Shown: positions 6,262 to 13,938 of the stretch, piece by piece
Numbering within the stretch: the first letter of the stretch is position 1
Layout: every line of letters begins with the position of its first letter
Origin: Thiotrichaceae bacterium
GTDB taxonomy: Bacteria; Pseudomonadota; Gammaproteobacteria; Thiotrichales; Thiotrichaceae
DNA length: 13,938 bases
Reading direction: 5' to 3'
NCBI GenBank assembly: GCA_027009095.1
Contig: JALVDG010000105.1
Location: 1-13,938, forward strand
Program-made: the position numbers and the translations under genes
The notes under the pieces: model-generated
Told to the model about the DNA's origin: nothing
Database searches by the model: none
The model's input: only the letters and a program-made list of their open reading frames with translations

Positions 6262-7548
6262 TCAATCTGCATATTTAGTTCCCTTAACACTAATATTCTT
6301 CAAAAAATCTGTCCAATTCATTGGGTTATTATTAATAAGCAATTTATTCTTATTGTATTTAATTTCTAACTGATAATGCTGATTCCATTGATTGACAATA
6401 CCATTATCGGCTAAACGTAAAAGATACCTTTTCAAAAAAGGCGTTAGAATTTCATTATTTTTTGGTAGATCTAATGAAAAATTAAGTCGGCTAGCCTTAT
6501 CTGCAAAGACTACTTGGGGGACTATTTCAGATGCTAATTTATGCTTGCTTTTTATTTGATCATATAGCTTCCAGATATGATCTTGCCCTTCCGGAGTCTC
6601 TGCATTATCTTCTATTGTCCATAAAACCTGCTGCGTTAAATTTTGTATCTGTGCCTCAGTTTGTAGAAAATATTGATAACCTTTAATTGATAAATCTTTT
6701 AGCTCTATACTTAAACCTGAGTCTAAATTATTCTCTACAGATGGTTCTCCATCTATATGATATTTTAAATCAATTAACCCTGATAACTTATTATTTTTAT
6801 TATAAAAAAAACCCTTTAAAAATGTTAAATATTTCTTTTTATTATGTGTATAAGATACTAAAAATGGTTTGCTCGAATAGCGAAGATGTTTTCCTAATGA
6901 ATCTACCTGTCTATCAATTTTTATATCTATCTGGGGAATATCAATAACTCCAATCTCACTAAGAAAGCTTATATTTTTTAATTGTATATTTAGCTGCTGA
7001 AACAAGACCTTTGTATTAGTTTTACCTTCAGAAACTATATTTTTAATTTGCAGCGATGAAGATGAAAGCTCCTTAATATGACTTCGATAAGTTAAACTAT
7101 TATCAAAACCAATTAGGACGCTTAAAAAAGAAGATTTAGATTTAAATAGTTGGCGTATTTTTTCTTGACTACTATCTGATAGTTTCTCGGCTGAAACTGA
7201 TTGATCAAATGATATTTTCCATAAAGCTTTACCTAGAAAAAACTGCCCATTATCATAAAAAACAGGACCATTTAACAACTTAGCCTTAAGAAATAAGTCA
7301 CCTAATTGCTCCTCAATAAAATCAACTTTTGAGCTTATTTTTATAGTTGCAGTTGCTCCAAAGAAGGTACGTTTATAATGTAATAAGCTAGCATCTACGC
7401 TATTAAATTCTGCTTCATGAAAATTATCTATAATAAAAGCTTTAAGCTGTTTCTCGGACTTATCTGCAATAAACCATCCCCAAAAGCCCCACAACATAAT
7501 AGCTATTAAAAAGCTAATAGAAGAAATTAAAAGAATACGTTTAATCAT
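6262..7548 (-). CDS. YdgA/DUF945-like membrane-anchored protein
   Basis: The 428-residue product starts with one membrane segment (about residues 4-27, Trp-rich at its end) followed by a large, beta-rich periplasmic part. The phrase LNGPVFYDNGQFFLG near residue 93 and the alternating beta-strand pattern resemble the DUF945 (YdgA) family, whose role in Gram-negative envelopes is not settled. Similarity is moderate, so the family call is tentative. The start codon overlaps the murJ stop by one base (TAATG on the minus strand), pointing to translational coupling and a shared transcript. There is no strong ribosome site of its own. A weak 5-bp hairpin with a TTTT tail lies downstream at 6194-6215. 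Confidence 0.7.
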   Translation of the reverse strand: MIKRILLISSISFLIAIMLWGFWGWFIADKSEKQLKAFIIDNFHEAEFNSVDASLLHYKRTFFGATATIKISSKVDFIEEQLGDLFLKAKLLNGPVFYDNGQFFLGKALWKISFDQSVSAEKLSDSSQEKIRQLFKSKSSFLSVLIGFDNSLTYRSHIKELSSSSLQIKNIVSEGKTNTKVLFQQLNIQLKNISFLSEIGVIDIPQIDIKIDRQVDSLGKHLRYSSKPFLVSYTHNKKKYLTFLKGFFYNKNNKLSGLIDLKYHIDGEPSVENNLDSGLSIELKDLSIKGYQYFLQTEAQIQNLTQQVLWTIEDNAETPEGQDHIWKLYDQIKSKHKLASEIVPQVVFADKASRLNFSLDLPKNNEILTPFLKRYLLRLADNGIVNQWNQHYQLEIKYNKNKLLINNNPMNWTDFLKNISVKGTKYAD

Positions 7549-9125
7549 TAGGTTATTTTACTATTTCCATCATCACTCAGTAAGCGTTTAGGCTTAACAC
7601 CAACGAGTAGTAAAGCAATAAAATATAAAATTATTGATGAAAAAATCAAACCTAATAGCATTGATATTTTTTGCAACACACTATGATTTTGCCACCAAGT
7701 ATCGTCAGGTGCTAACCACCAAATAGATAACCCCATAATAGCTGTAGCAATTAATATTTGTATAAAATGTTTTATATTACCTTTCTGTGATCGATAAATA
7801 TTTTTTTTCTTTAAGGTTAATATTAATAAACCTGCATTAACATAAGCTGCTAAGGCGGTTGCTAACGCTAAACCTGCATGAGGAGCAGCATAGCCCATTT
7901 TATACCAAGGAAATACAATCAAAAGGTTAAATAACATATTACTAAAAATAGCAATAATACCAATTTTCACAGGTGTTTTAGTGTCTTGACGCGAATAAAA
8001 ACCTGGAACTAATACTTTAACTAAAATAAAGGCTGGCAAACCTAGCGCATAGGTCATTAAACTCATGCTCGACATTTCTACGTCGTGCCAACCATTGACA
8101 CCATTATCAATGAGGGTTGCTAAAATAGGTTTGGCTAATAAAATTAAACCCAACATTGCAGGTAATGCCGCAAGTAACGATAAGCGAGCCGCCCAGCCTA
8201 ATGTTGCAGAGAAAGCTTTATCCTCTTTTTTTGCATGATTACCTGATAGCTTAGGCAATATGACGACACCAATCGCCACGCCTATTAGTGCCAGAGGTAA
8301 CTCAACAAAGCGATCGGAATAATATAACCATGTAATAAAACCCGTTCCTAATAATGATGCAATTGCGGTATTTATTAATAAATTAACTTGTGCAACTGAG
8401 GAGCCAAATAAAGCAGGTATCATTAATTTCATAATTCGATTAACGCCCTCGTACCCTTTTTTAAAGCGAAAGCGTGGAAATAAACCCAATTTTATTAAGG
8501 CAGGTATTTGAAATAATAGTTGTGCAATACCGCCAAAAAAGACCCCCCATGCAAGTGCTTCAACAGGCTCGTCAAAATAAGGAGCAAACCATAAAGCAGC
8601 GGCAATTAAAGTAATATTAAGTAAAACAGGAGTAAATGCAGGAATAGCAAACTGCTTAAATGTATTAAGAATACCGCTAATAAGTGCGCTTAAAGAAATA
8701 AATAAAATATAAGGGAATGTAATGCGCAATAAATGTGCCGCTAACTCAGGACGCGCATTTGGATCACTTTCAAAACCTGGCGTAATAATAGAAATAATCC
8801 AAGGGGCGGCTAACATGCCAACAATAGTAATAACAAGAAGTATACTCGCTAACGTACCAGAAACATGATCAATTAATAATTTTAAATCTTCTTTACTCCG
8901 TGTTTCTTTATACTCTGAAAGTACGGGAATAAATGCCAAGGAAAAAGCCCCTTCTGCAAATAATCGTCTTAGCAAGTTTGGAATACGTAAAGCTGCCATA
9001 AACGCATCCATAGCACCACCAATAATAAAATAATTGGCAAAAACAATGTCACGAACTAAGCCTAATATCCGTGAGATCATCGTCATAGCACCAACAACAG
9101 CACCTGAACGAAACAGTCGACTCAT
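7548..9125 (-). CDS. murJ: Lipid II flippase MurJ
   Basis: This is an inner-membrane MOP-superfamily flippase that moves lipid II to the periplasmic side for peptidoglycan synthesis. The 525-residue product has the family length and about 14 hydrophobic segments. Key charged residues of E. coli MurJ are present one or two positions later: R19, R25, D40, R53/R54, and R272 in YYSDRFVELP. Other family phrases are NLLRRLFAEGAFSLAF (50-65), TFPYILFISL (136-145), and VLVPGFYSRQDTKTPVKI in the C-terminal half. The ribosome site AAGGA lies 7 nt before the ATG. The gene leads a two-gene unit with the DUF945-like protein. A promoter candidate with an overlapping inverted repeat lies just upstream. Confidence 0.97.
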   Translation of the reverse strand: MSRLFRSGAVVGAMTMISRILGLVRDIVFANYFIIGGAMDAFMAALRIPNLLRRLFAEGAFSLAFIPVLSEYKETRSKEDLKLLIDHVSGTLASILLVITIVGMLAAPWIISIITPGFESDPNARPELAAHLLRITFPYILFISLSALISGILNTFKQFAIPAFTPVLLNITLIAAALWFAPYFDEPVEALAWGVFFGGIAQLLFQIPALIKLGLFPRFRFKKGYEGVNRIMKLMIPALFGSSVAQVNLLINTAIASLLGTGFITWLYYSDRFVELPLALIGVAIGVVILPKLSGNHAKKEDKAFSATLGWAARLSLLAALPAMLGLILLAKPILATLIDNGVNGWHDVEMSSMSLMTYALGLPAFILVKVLVPGFYSRQDTKTPVKIGIIAIFSNMLFNLLIVFPWYKMGYAAPHAGLALATALAAYVNAGLLILTLKKKNIYRSQKGNIKHFIQILIATAIMGLSIWWLAPDDTWWQNHSVLQKISMLLGLIFSSIILYFIALLLVGVKPKRLLSDDGNSKIT

Positions 9126-9157
9126 TCTATATCCTTACACTTTAAATTAAGACGACA

Positions 9158-9186
9158 ATTATCACTGAGAAGCAACTGTATTTCAC
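9158..9186 (-). promoter_or_regulatory. Candidate sigma70 promoter of murJ
   Basis: On the minus strand the -35 is GTGAAA (9181-9186) and the -10 is GATAAT (9158-9163), with a 17-bp spacer. The -10 ends 33 nt before the murJ ATG. The -10 matches consensus at five of six bases. Confidence 0.5.
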
Positions 9187-9209
9187 CTTAATTTGTCATA
9201 TTAAGTGAA
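9182..9209 (-). promoter_or_regulatory. Inverted repeat overlapping the murJ -35 box
   Basis: On the minus strand, TTCACTTAAT pairs with ATTAAGGTGAA through ten base pairs with one bulged base, around a 7-nt loop. The proximal arm covers the -35 candidate of murJ. The symmetry and position suit a repressor site, or a hairpin in a transcript that starts further upstream. Confidence 0.4.
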
Positions 9210-9292
9210 GGTTTTCGTAGCCTTTTTTAGCTTAGATCTTTTTGCTCTATTCTGTACAAGGGCTACGACTTACTTTCTCTTTGTGTCACCAA

Positions 9293-9319
9293 AAGATTAG
9301 ATAAGCTTTATCGAATCTT
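9293..9319 (-). repeat. 27-bp near-perfect palindrome
   Basis: AAGATT-A-GATAA-GCT-TTATC-G-AATCTT pairs at 11 of 12 positions around a 3-nt centre. On the minus strand the last arm runs into TTTT. It may be a weak AT-rich terminator or a binding site. It lies about 130 nt past the decarboxylase stop. Confidence 0.45.
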
Positions 9320-9423
9320 ATGCTTTAGTAGAGAACTTTCAGTTAATTACAACTGAAGTAGGCGATACTATGCCACTATGCAGCCGAGTCGAATATCATG
9401 AATTTTCTGGCAACTAACAATGG

Positions 9424-9452
9424 TAAAAATGAGTGATTACGAAACAATCAGT
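9424..9452 (-). terminator. Probable terminator of bluB-decarboxylase unit
   Basis: On the minus strand, ACTGATT and AATCACT (9446-9452 and 9432-9438) pair at six of seven positions around a 7-nt loop, followed by ATTTTTA. The hairpin begins at the decarboxylase stop codon. Confidence 0.45.
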
Positions 9453-10831
9453 TATTTAACCAACTCATCCCCTTTTCTCTCAACAAAATTTTCTAAAATA
9501 TTAAAAAACTCCAGAAATTCTTCCACGCTATTATTACTATTCACAGCGATAAGACGCACAAATGTTGTATCGGCTAATGCACCATAACCAACCATTATTT
9601 CTTGTTCTTCTAATAGTGCTGCACAGAGCAATTTGGGATCGATATTTTTATAGTTAAAACAGATAGAAATTGAGGGCGGATGACTGTATACAATATAGTC
9701 AGGGTGTGAACTTACATAGTCGTGTGCTTTGTTTGCCAGCTCAAATTGATGATCAACTATTTGTTCCAAGCCTTTTGTGCCGATTGATTTCCAAAGTGTC
9801 CAAAATTTTAAAGCATCATTGCGTCGTCCGCATTGCAACGACATTTTACCTAAATTTAGGTCATCATCATCGCCTTGATAAAGGTAGTCGGCTTCATTAC
9901 TAAAAGATTGATAAAGTTTTCGTTTGTCTTGCACCACGATCATACTGCAACTCAGTGGTACACCTATCATTTTATGGGCATTAAAGGCGAAAGAATCACT
10001 ATATTCACTGCCTTTGAGTAAGTATTTATATTTCTCGCTAAACATAACCGCTCCACCTAATGCCGCATCAACATGGAACCAAAGTTTATATTGTTGACAA
10101 ACAGCGGCTATTTCATTCAATGGATCGGTGCTACCTAAGACCGTTGTTCCTGCAGTGGCATTGACAAAAAAGGGTTGTAGCCCCTTGGATAAGTCCTCTT
10201 TAATTTGCTTGTCTAATGCTTCTACCTGCATTTCTCCCCGAAAATTAGTGCGAATATAACGGATATTATCGCGCCCTATTCCTGCAAATGCGGCATTTTT
10301 ATCAATGGAGTAATGCGACTCTGTTGAGGTGTAGGCAATTAATGTTTGCTGCATACCTTTGTGTTTAATATCCGCATTAAAATGATCACGCGCCATTATC
10401 ATCGCCATAAAGTTAGAAAGCGATCCACCTGTTGGGAAGGTGCCTCCACTGCCTTCGCCATAGCCTATTTTGGATATGATCTGCTTGATTATCTCTTTCT
10501 CAACACCTATCTGTGCGCCGCCTACTTTATAGGTATACATGCTGGTGTTCATTACGACAGCTAATAAATCACCCAGTACAGCACGGCTTTGACGACCGCC
10601 AAAAAGCTGGTTAAAAAAACGATTGCTGGATGTCTTTGGTGTTTTTAAAACCAGCTCTTTTAAAATCGCTTTAAAAGTATCATCCGATATTGGATCGTCT
10701 CTTAGTGATAAATCTAAGGTTTCAAATAGTGTTTGGGCTTCAAATACTTTACTGACGGGATTCTCTATTTCATCTTGGCGTAATGCAGTAAAAATTTCAT
10801 CAAAGGTTTCCAAGTCCTTTTTTATATTCAT
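9452..10831 (-). CDS. Group II PLP-dependent amino acid decarboxylase
   Basis: This cytosolic pyridoxal-phosphate enzyme belongs to the glutamate/cysteine-sulfinate/aspartate decarboxylase group. The 459-residue product shows the PLP lysine K287 in NAHKMIGVPLSCS, the cofactor Asp D255 in HVDAALGG, the ring-stacking His H173 in STESHYSI, and the glycine-rich TFPTGGSLSN (131-140). The C-terminal VRLIAVNSN corresponds to the substrate-proximal Arg region of GAD/CSAD-like enzymes. The substrate cannot be assigned: sulfinoalanine, aspartate (as in PanP) and glutamate are all possible. It lies 30 nt downstream of bluB with its own good ribosome site (AAGGTG), so it is probably cotranscribed. A hairpin with a T tail overlaps its stop. 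Confidence 0.9.
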   Translation of the reverse strand: MNIKKDLETFDEIFTALRQDEIENPVSKVFEAQTLFETLDLSLRDDPISDDTFKAILKELVLKTPKTSSNRFFNQLFGGRQSRAVLGDLLAVVMNTSMYTYKVGGAQIGVEKEIIKQIISKIGYGEGSGGTFPTGGSLSNFMAMIMARDHFNADIKHKGMQQTLIAYTSTESHYSIDKNAAFAGIGRDNIRYIRTNFRGEMQVEALDKQIKEDLSKGLQPFFVNATAGTTVLGSTDPLNEIAAVCQQYKLWFHVDAALGGAVMFSEKYKYLLKGSEYSDSFAFNAHKMIGVPLSCSMIVVQDKRKLYQSFSNEADYLYQGDDDDLNLGKMSLQCGRRNDALKFWTLWKSIGTKGLEQIVDHQFELANKAHDYVSSHPDYIVYSHPPSISICFNYKNIDPKLLCAALLEEQEIMVGYGALADTTFVRLIAVNSNNSVEEFLEFFNILENFVERKGDELVK

Positions 10832-10861
10832 CTATTTTTCACCTTAAAATTTTAGTCATTA

Positions 10862-11521
10862 TCATTCTTTATTTGAACGCCAAATTTCATTATGTAGATG
10901 TTGCTCTACTTTGCGACGCGGAAGCCAGCCTTTGCGTTCTAAATCTGGCTTGTCATGAAACTTAGAGACATAGCCTAAACAAAGATAAGCAACGGGTACA
11001 ACATGATCTGGTAAATTAAGCAAACCTTTTAATTTTTCTTCATGCAAAATACTGACCCAGCCCATGCCTATATTTTCGGCGCGAGCAGCCAACCATAATG
11101 TTTGTACCGCACAAACGGTACTGTACAAGTCCATATCGCTATTGGTGGTTCTTCCTAAAACAAAATCACCTGTGCGCGTTCTATTGCAAGTCACACAAAT
11201 ATTAAGCGGAGATTCTGTAATCCCCTCTAACTTTAAAGCTTGATATTGTTGCTTTCGCTCACCACTTAAACGCTCTGCGGCTTTATTATTTGCAATGATA
11301 AATGCTTGTTTAACAGCCTGTTTGGTTTTATTATTTTTTATACAGATAAAATCCCAAGGCTGCATAAAACCCACACTGGGCGCATGGTGAGCAGCAGTTA
11401 AGATACGTGATAAAACATCATCAGGAATACGCTCAGGTAAAAATTCACTTCTCACATCTCGGCGAGTATAAACTGTTTTATAAAAAGCCTCACGCTCTTG
11501 CTCTGTGATATGCTCACTCAT
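10862..11521 (-). CDS. bluB: 5,6-dimethylbenzimidazole synthase BluB
   Basis: BluB is an oxygen-dependent enzyme of the nitroreductase fold. It breaks down reduced FMN to form 5,6-dimethylbenzimidazole, the lower ligand of cobalamin. The 219-residue product has RRDVR (20-24), APSVGFMQPWDF (47-58), MDLYSTVCAVQTLWLAARAE (130-149) and GMGWVSI (152-158). The catalytically important Asp and Ser of characterised BluB (D32, S167 in Sinorhizobium) correspond to D22 and S157 here, with a constant 10-residue offset, which supports BluB over a general nitroreductase. The ribosome site is strong (AAGGAG, 9 nt). No other cobalamin gene lies in the window. The upstream gap is only 84 nt, shared with a divergent gene, and holds no room for a cobalamin riboswitch. 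Confidence 0.92.
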   Translation of the reverse strand: MSEHITEQEREAFYKTVYTRRDVRSEFLPERIPDDVLSRILTAAHHAPSVGFMQPWDFICIKNNKTKQAVKQAFIIANNKAAERLSGERKQQYQALKLEGITESPLNICVTCNRTRTGDFVLGRTTNSDMDLYSTVCAVQTLWLAARAENIGMGWVSILHEEKLKGLLNLPDHVVPVAYLCLGYVSKFHDKPDLERKGWLPRRKVEQHLHNEIWRSNKE

Positions 11522-11605
11522 GAATATTTACTCCTTATTTTCTGACTTTAAAACAGGAAATGTAATCGTTAATACTATTTTTGGTAACAAATAAAGATCA
11601 CAATA

Positions 11606-12730
11606 ATGAAAATAATCACAAATCAGCTTGGCTTACTCTTAATTTTTCTACTTGTTACTGCCTGTAATGGCACGACAGGTTTTAATCAATCAGGCACACC
11701 ATCAGGCAACTCTGGATCTACATCTGCGGGCGGTAAATTAACGGTTTACTTCACTCAGCCTGATGCCGCAAACGCCACAACATTAACAGGTGGACCAGAA
11801 ACACATTTAATTGCAGCGATGGATAAAGCACAAATAAGCATTGATATGGCAATTTATGAGTTATCACTTAAAAATGTCACGCAAAGTTTAATAAGAGCAC
11901 ATCAAAGAGGCGTTAATGTACGCGTTTATACCGATACGGATCATTTTGCATGGGCTGAATTTAAAAAACTGGTCAAGGCGGGTATTGCCTTAAAAGGCGA
12001 TAAGCGCAGTGCTTTAATGCATAATAAATTTACAGTCATTGATAAAAAACAAGTATGGACTGGCTCGATGAACTACACCTACAACGGTGCTTATCATCAC
12101 AATGAAAACCTTTTACGACTCGATAGTATCGAAGCTGCACTTAACTATAGTGAAGAGTTTGCACAGTTATGGAGAGGTATTCATCGACAAATTAACACAT
12201 CTGACTCGGTTTTTACTGTTGATGGAACAACCGTAAAAGTTTATTTTTCACCTGATGATGGTTTTAGAAAAAATTATCTACTACCTTTGCTAGCATCTGC
12301 TAAACAATCAGTTCACTTTATGGCATTTGCTTTTACTAGCCGCGATATAGCAAATAGTCTCAGTAACCTCAAGCAACAGGGTATCGAAATAAAAGGAGTC
12401 TTTGATAAAAATCAGTCGGGACAGTCTTATTCGCAATATGATGATTTATTAAAGCTAAATGTTGATGTCAAACTTGATGGAAACCCTTATAAATTACATC
12501 ACAAAGTCATGATTATTGATCATCGCTATGTTGTTACAGGCTCTTATAATTTCACTCAAAATGCAGAAAATAATAATGATGAAAATGCACTAATTATTGA
12601 TAGCAAAAACCTAGCAAATATTTATGAAAAAGAGTTTTCTAAAGTCTACCAACAAGCTAACAATAGACAAGCAAGATCAATAAATAATGAAATTTTATAT
12701 GATAAAAGTGATTGGATGACAGCCTACTAA
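11606..12730 (+). CDS. Phospholipase D superfamily lipoprotein with two HKD motifs
   Basis: The 374-residue product has a lipoprotein signal ending LVTAC, with the lipidated Cys at 20. A Gly/Ser/Thr/Asn linker follows (about 21-44), then two PLD-type repeats. Both active motifs are intact: H139-x-K141-x4-D146, followed by GSMN, and H298-x-K300-x4-D305, followed by GSYN. One chain can therefore form a complete PLD active site. Family members cleave phosphodiesters in lipids or nucleic acids; this compact architecture is nearest to Nuc/phosphodiesterase types, but the substrate is not visible. It is exported and membrane-anchored. No strong ribosome site precedes the ATG. It is divergent from bluB (84 nt) and lies 51 nt upstream of the J-domain gene, with no terminator between them, so the two may share a transcript. 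Confidence 0.88.
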   Translation: MKIITNQLGLLLIFLLVTACNGTTGFNQSGTPSGNSGSTSAGGKLTVYFTQPDAANATTLTGGPETHLIAAMDKAQISIDMAIYELSLKNVTQSLIRAHQRGVNVRVYTDTDHFAWAEFKKLVKAGIALKGDKRSALMHNKFTVIDKKQVWTGSMNYTYNGAYHHNENLLRLDSIEAALNYSEEFAQLWRGIHRQINTSDSVFTVDGTTVKVYFSPDDGFRKNYLLPLLASAKQSVHFMAFAFTSRDIANSLSNLKQQGIEIKGVFDKNQSGQSYSQYDDLLKLNVDVKLDGNPYKLHHKVMIIDHRYVVTGSYNFTQNAENNNDENALIIDSKNLANIYEKEFSKVYQQANNRQARSINNEILYDKSDWMTAY

Positions 12731-12781
12731 GCGTTATTATCCTTCCCAGCTCCCCTTACCCCCATTAACAGGAAATAATAC

Positions 12782-13621
12782 ATGCGTTACATTAAATATA
12801 TTGCCGCAATCATTGGCTTTTATATATTTGATAGTTTTTGGGGGGCAATTTTAGGCTTGTTCATTGGTGGCTTTATTAGCTGGAAGCTAAATGGTGGGCT
12901 CGTTGGATATATCGGCAGAGCAAATGGTTTAGGCAATACTCGCGCACAGCGTGCTACACGCCAAGCCTTGTTTTTAAAAACAACCTTTACCTTAATGGGT
13001 AAACTTGCAAAAGCAGACGGTAGAATATCTGAGCAAGAAGTTGCTCATACTGAACAATTTTTCCGCCAATTAAGACTTACTCCTGAACACCGCAAAGAAG
13101 CCATTAGACTTTTTAAATTAGGCTCTAAGCCCGATTTTTCTATTGATCCTATTCTGGAAGAATTTAACCAAGAATGCGGACAGTCTGCCGCCCTAAAGCA
13201 AATGTTAATGGTTTACCTTATTGGTACAGCCACAGCAGATGGTACTTTGCATTCCGCAGAGCTAGAATTGCTACGCTATATATCTCAATCATTAGGTTAT
13301 AGCGAAGTCTATTTTCAGCAGCTCCTTGCCATGACTCGTGGACAAGATCACTTCTCAGGAGGGAGTTATCATCAATCAGGTCAACAAAGAGCTGGAGTAG
13401 CACCAACGAAAAGTGCGTTAAGCTCAGCTTATCAAGCTTTGGGAGTGAAGGAAACAGATAGTGATGCTGAAATTAAAAAAGCTTACCGTCGATTGATTCG
13501 TGAATTTCATCCCGATAAACTTATGGGACAAGGTTTGCCAGAAGATATGATTAAGGAGGCAACAGAACGCTCGCAAGAAATTCAAGCAGCCTACGACTTG
13601 ATAAAAAAATCAAGAAAGTAG
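12782..13621 (+). CDS. djlA: DjlA-like membrane-anchored TerB/J-domain co-chaperone
   Basis: The 279-residue product has an N-terminal Gly-rich membrane segment (about 7-33), a TerB-like helical domain (about 62-185, with two acidic ADG turns at 78-80 and 152-154), a flexible Gly/Ser/Gln linker, and a C-terminal J domain (about 212-279). The J domain contains the HPD motif at 243-245 that stimulates DnaK ATPase. This order and length match DjlA, the inner-membrane J-protein of gammaproteobacteria with its J domain in the cytoplasm. The ribosome site AGGAA is 8 nt upstream of the ATG. In E. coli, djlA is associated with envelope stress signalling; nothing here shows that directly. Confidence 0.9.
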   Translation: MRYIKYIAAIIGFYIFDSFWGAILGLFIGGFISWKLNGGLVGYIGRANGLGNTRAQRATRQALFLKTTFTLMGKLAKADGRISEQEVAHTEQFFRQLRLTPEHRKEAIRLFKLGSKPDFSIDPILEEFNQECGQSAALKQMLMVYLIGTATADGTLHSAELELLRYISQSLGYSEVYFQQLLAMTRGQDHFSGGSYHQSGQQRAGVAPTKSALSSAYQALGVKETDSDAEIKKAYRRLIREFHPDKLMGQGLPEDMIKEATERSQEIQAAYDLIKKSRK

Positions 13622-13663
13622 ATAGCCTATGCTTGTGAAGCGTACTACTATATCTACTGTTAG

Positions 13664-13678
13664 ATAAAATAATTTTAT
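13664..13678. repeat. AT-only 15-bp palindrome
   Basis: ATAAAAT-A-ATTTTAT lies in the 99-bp gap between the djlA-like gene and the TRAP receptor gene. It could be a weak terminator or part of the promoter of the next gene. Being AT-only, it may also be chance. Confidence 0.25.
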
Positions 13679-13720
13679 TAGCACATTAATAAAACAGACA
13701 ATCACAAAGGAGAGTGTTTT

Positions 13721-13938
13721 ATGATTAAACCCCTACTAAAAGTAGCGGCGATTGCAAGTGTCGTTCTAATGACAGCTATCCCTGCTAGTTTTGCAGCGGA
13801 TGATAGCGGCAAAACTTACAAATTTCGTCTTGCTCATACTTGGCCAACAAAATTCCCAATTTTTGGTGATGCTATTCATAGCATGGCTGATATGGCAGCT
13901 AAAATGTCGAATGGTCGTATTAAAATCACTATCGACTC
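13721..13938 (+). CDS. TRAP transporter DctP-type solute receptor (3' end outside window)
   Basis: The first 72 codons are present. A signal peptide of about 25 residues ends A-S-F-A. The mature protein begins with YKFRLAHTWPTKFPIFGD, a typical first strand and loop of DctP-family receptors that bind organic acids in the periplasm for TRAP transporters. The next part, MADMAAKMSNGRIKI, also fits the family. The ribosome site AGGAG is 9 nt upstream of the ATG. The membrane subunits (DctQ/DctM) would be expected downstream, outside the window. The ligand cannot be inferred from this fragment. Confidence 0.85.
   Translation, partial: MIKPLLKVAAIASVVLMTAIPASFAADDSGKTYKFRLAHTWPTKFPIFGDAIHSMADMAAKMSNGRIKITID

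Larger units (their letters stand above)
9126..9451. other. 326-bp gene-free region rich in inverted repeats
   Basis: It lies between the decarboxylase stop and the murJ start, both on the minus strand. I see no credible gene, and rpsT, a common murJ neighbour in gammaproteobacteria, is not here. It holds a murJ promoter candidate and inverted repeats at 9182-9209, 9215-9268 (8-bp arms TCGTAGCC/GGCTACGA, far apart), 9293-9319 (27-bp near-palindrome) and 9338-9357 (TTCAGTT/AACTGAA). At the far end is a hairpin that also covers the decarboxylase stop. Confidence 0.6.

Noticed and set aside
6687..6947. Plus-strand frame inside the DUF945-like gene
   Set aside because: Antisense to a coding region in very AT-rich DNA, with no signal or domain. 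The same holds for antisense frames at 2662-2853, 9670-9903, 10346-10564, 10623-10847 and 13218-13406.
9244..9260. Similarity of GCTCTATTCTGTACAAG to the repeat core end CTCTATTTTGTTCGA
   Set aside because: The match is about ten bases with mismatches and the rest of the core is absent; it could be chance.
11522..11605. Possible cobalamin riboswitch upstream of bluB
   Set aside because: The divergent gap is only 84 nt, too short for this class, and I saw no B12-box-like sequence. Promoter candidates there were also too weak to list.

Overview
The window looks like part of the chromosome of an AT-rich gammaproteobacterium, probably free-living and respiring. The evidence is gene content: RlmD, a YecA-type UPF0149 protein, MurJ followed by a YdgA/DUF945-like protein, a DjlA-like J-protein, BluB, a periplasmic cytochrome c' and the start of a DctP-type TRAP receptor. 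Species cannot be read from this sequence. There are no tRNA or rRNA genes, CRISPR arrays, phage genes or transposase genes.

Left part (1-2333). A multicopper oxidase, cut by the window edge, is a lipoprotein: its reading frame extends upstream of the first internal ATG through a Gly/Thr repeat to a lipobox. After it, on the minus strand, is a short gene with a GTG start (1575-1739) for a 54-residue secreted peptide with one cysteine in the mature part. This gene is divergent from a cytochrome c' gene. The two share a compact intergenic region in which face-to-face promoter candidates overlap on one -10 palindrome.

Middle-left (2331-6164). The rlmD and UPF0149 genes form a tight minus-strand operon, bracketed by two direct copies of a 155-178 bp intergenic repeat whose core has imperfect inverted ends. 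A fragment of one repeat end lies in the rlmD leader and carries a 9-bp hairpin. A strong minus-strand terminator lies between copy 2 and that fragment. Next is a secreted 421-residue protein of no recognised family, with a Cys/His arrangement that could be a papain-like or NlpC-like active site.

Centre (6262-9451). murJ and a DUF945-like membrane-anchored protein overlap by one base. Upstream of murJ is a 326-bp gene-free stretch with several inverted repeats, one of which overlaps the -35 box of a good murJ promoter candidate.

Right part (9452-13938). bluB and a group II PLP-dependent decarboxylase form a minus-strand pair. Divergent from them is a plus-strand pair: a lipoprotein of the phospholipase D superfamily with two HKD motifs, and a membrane-anchored TerB/J-domain protein. 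The last 218 bases start a TRAP transporter solute receptor.

Most genes are ordinary housekeeping or envelope genes. The parts most worth a second look are the small secreted peptide between the two metalloproteins, the bipartite repeat family, the unrecognised 421-residue secreted protein, the bluB-decarboxylase pairing and the structured leader of murJ.
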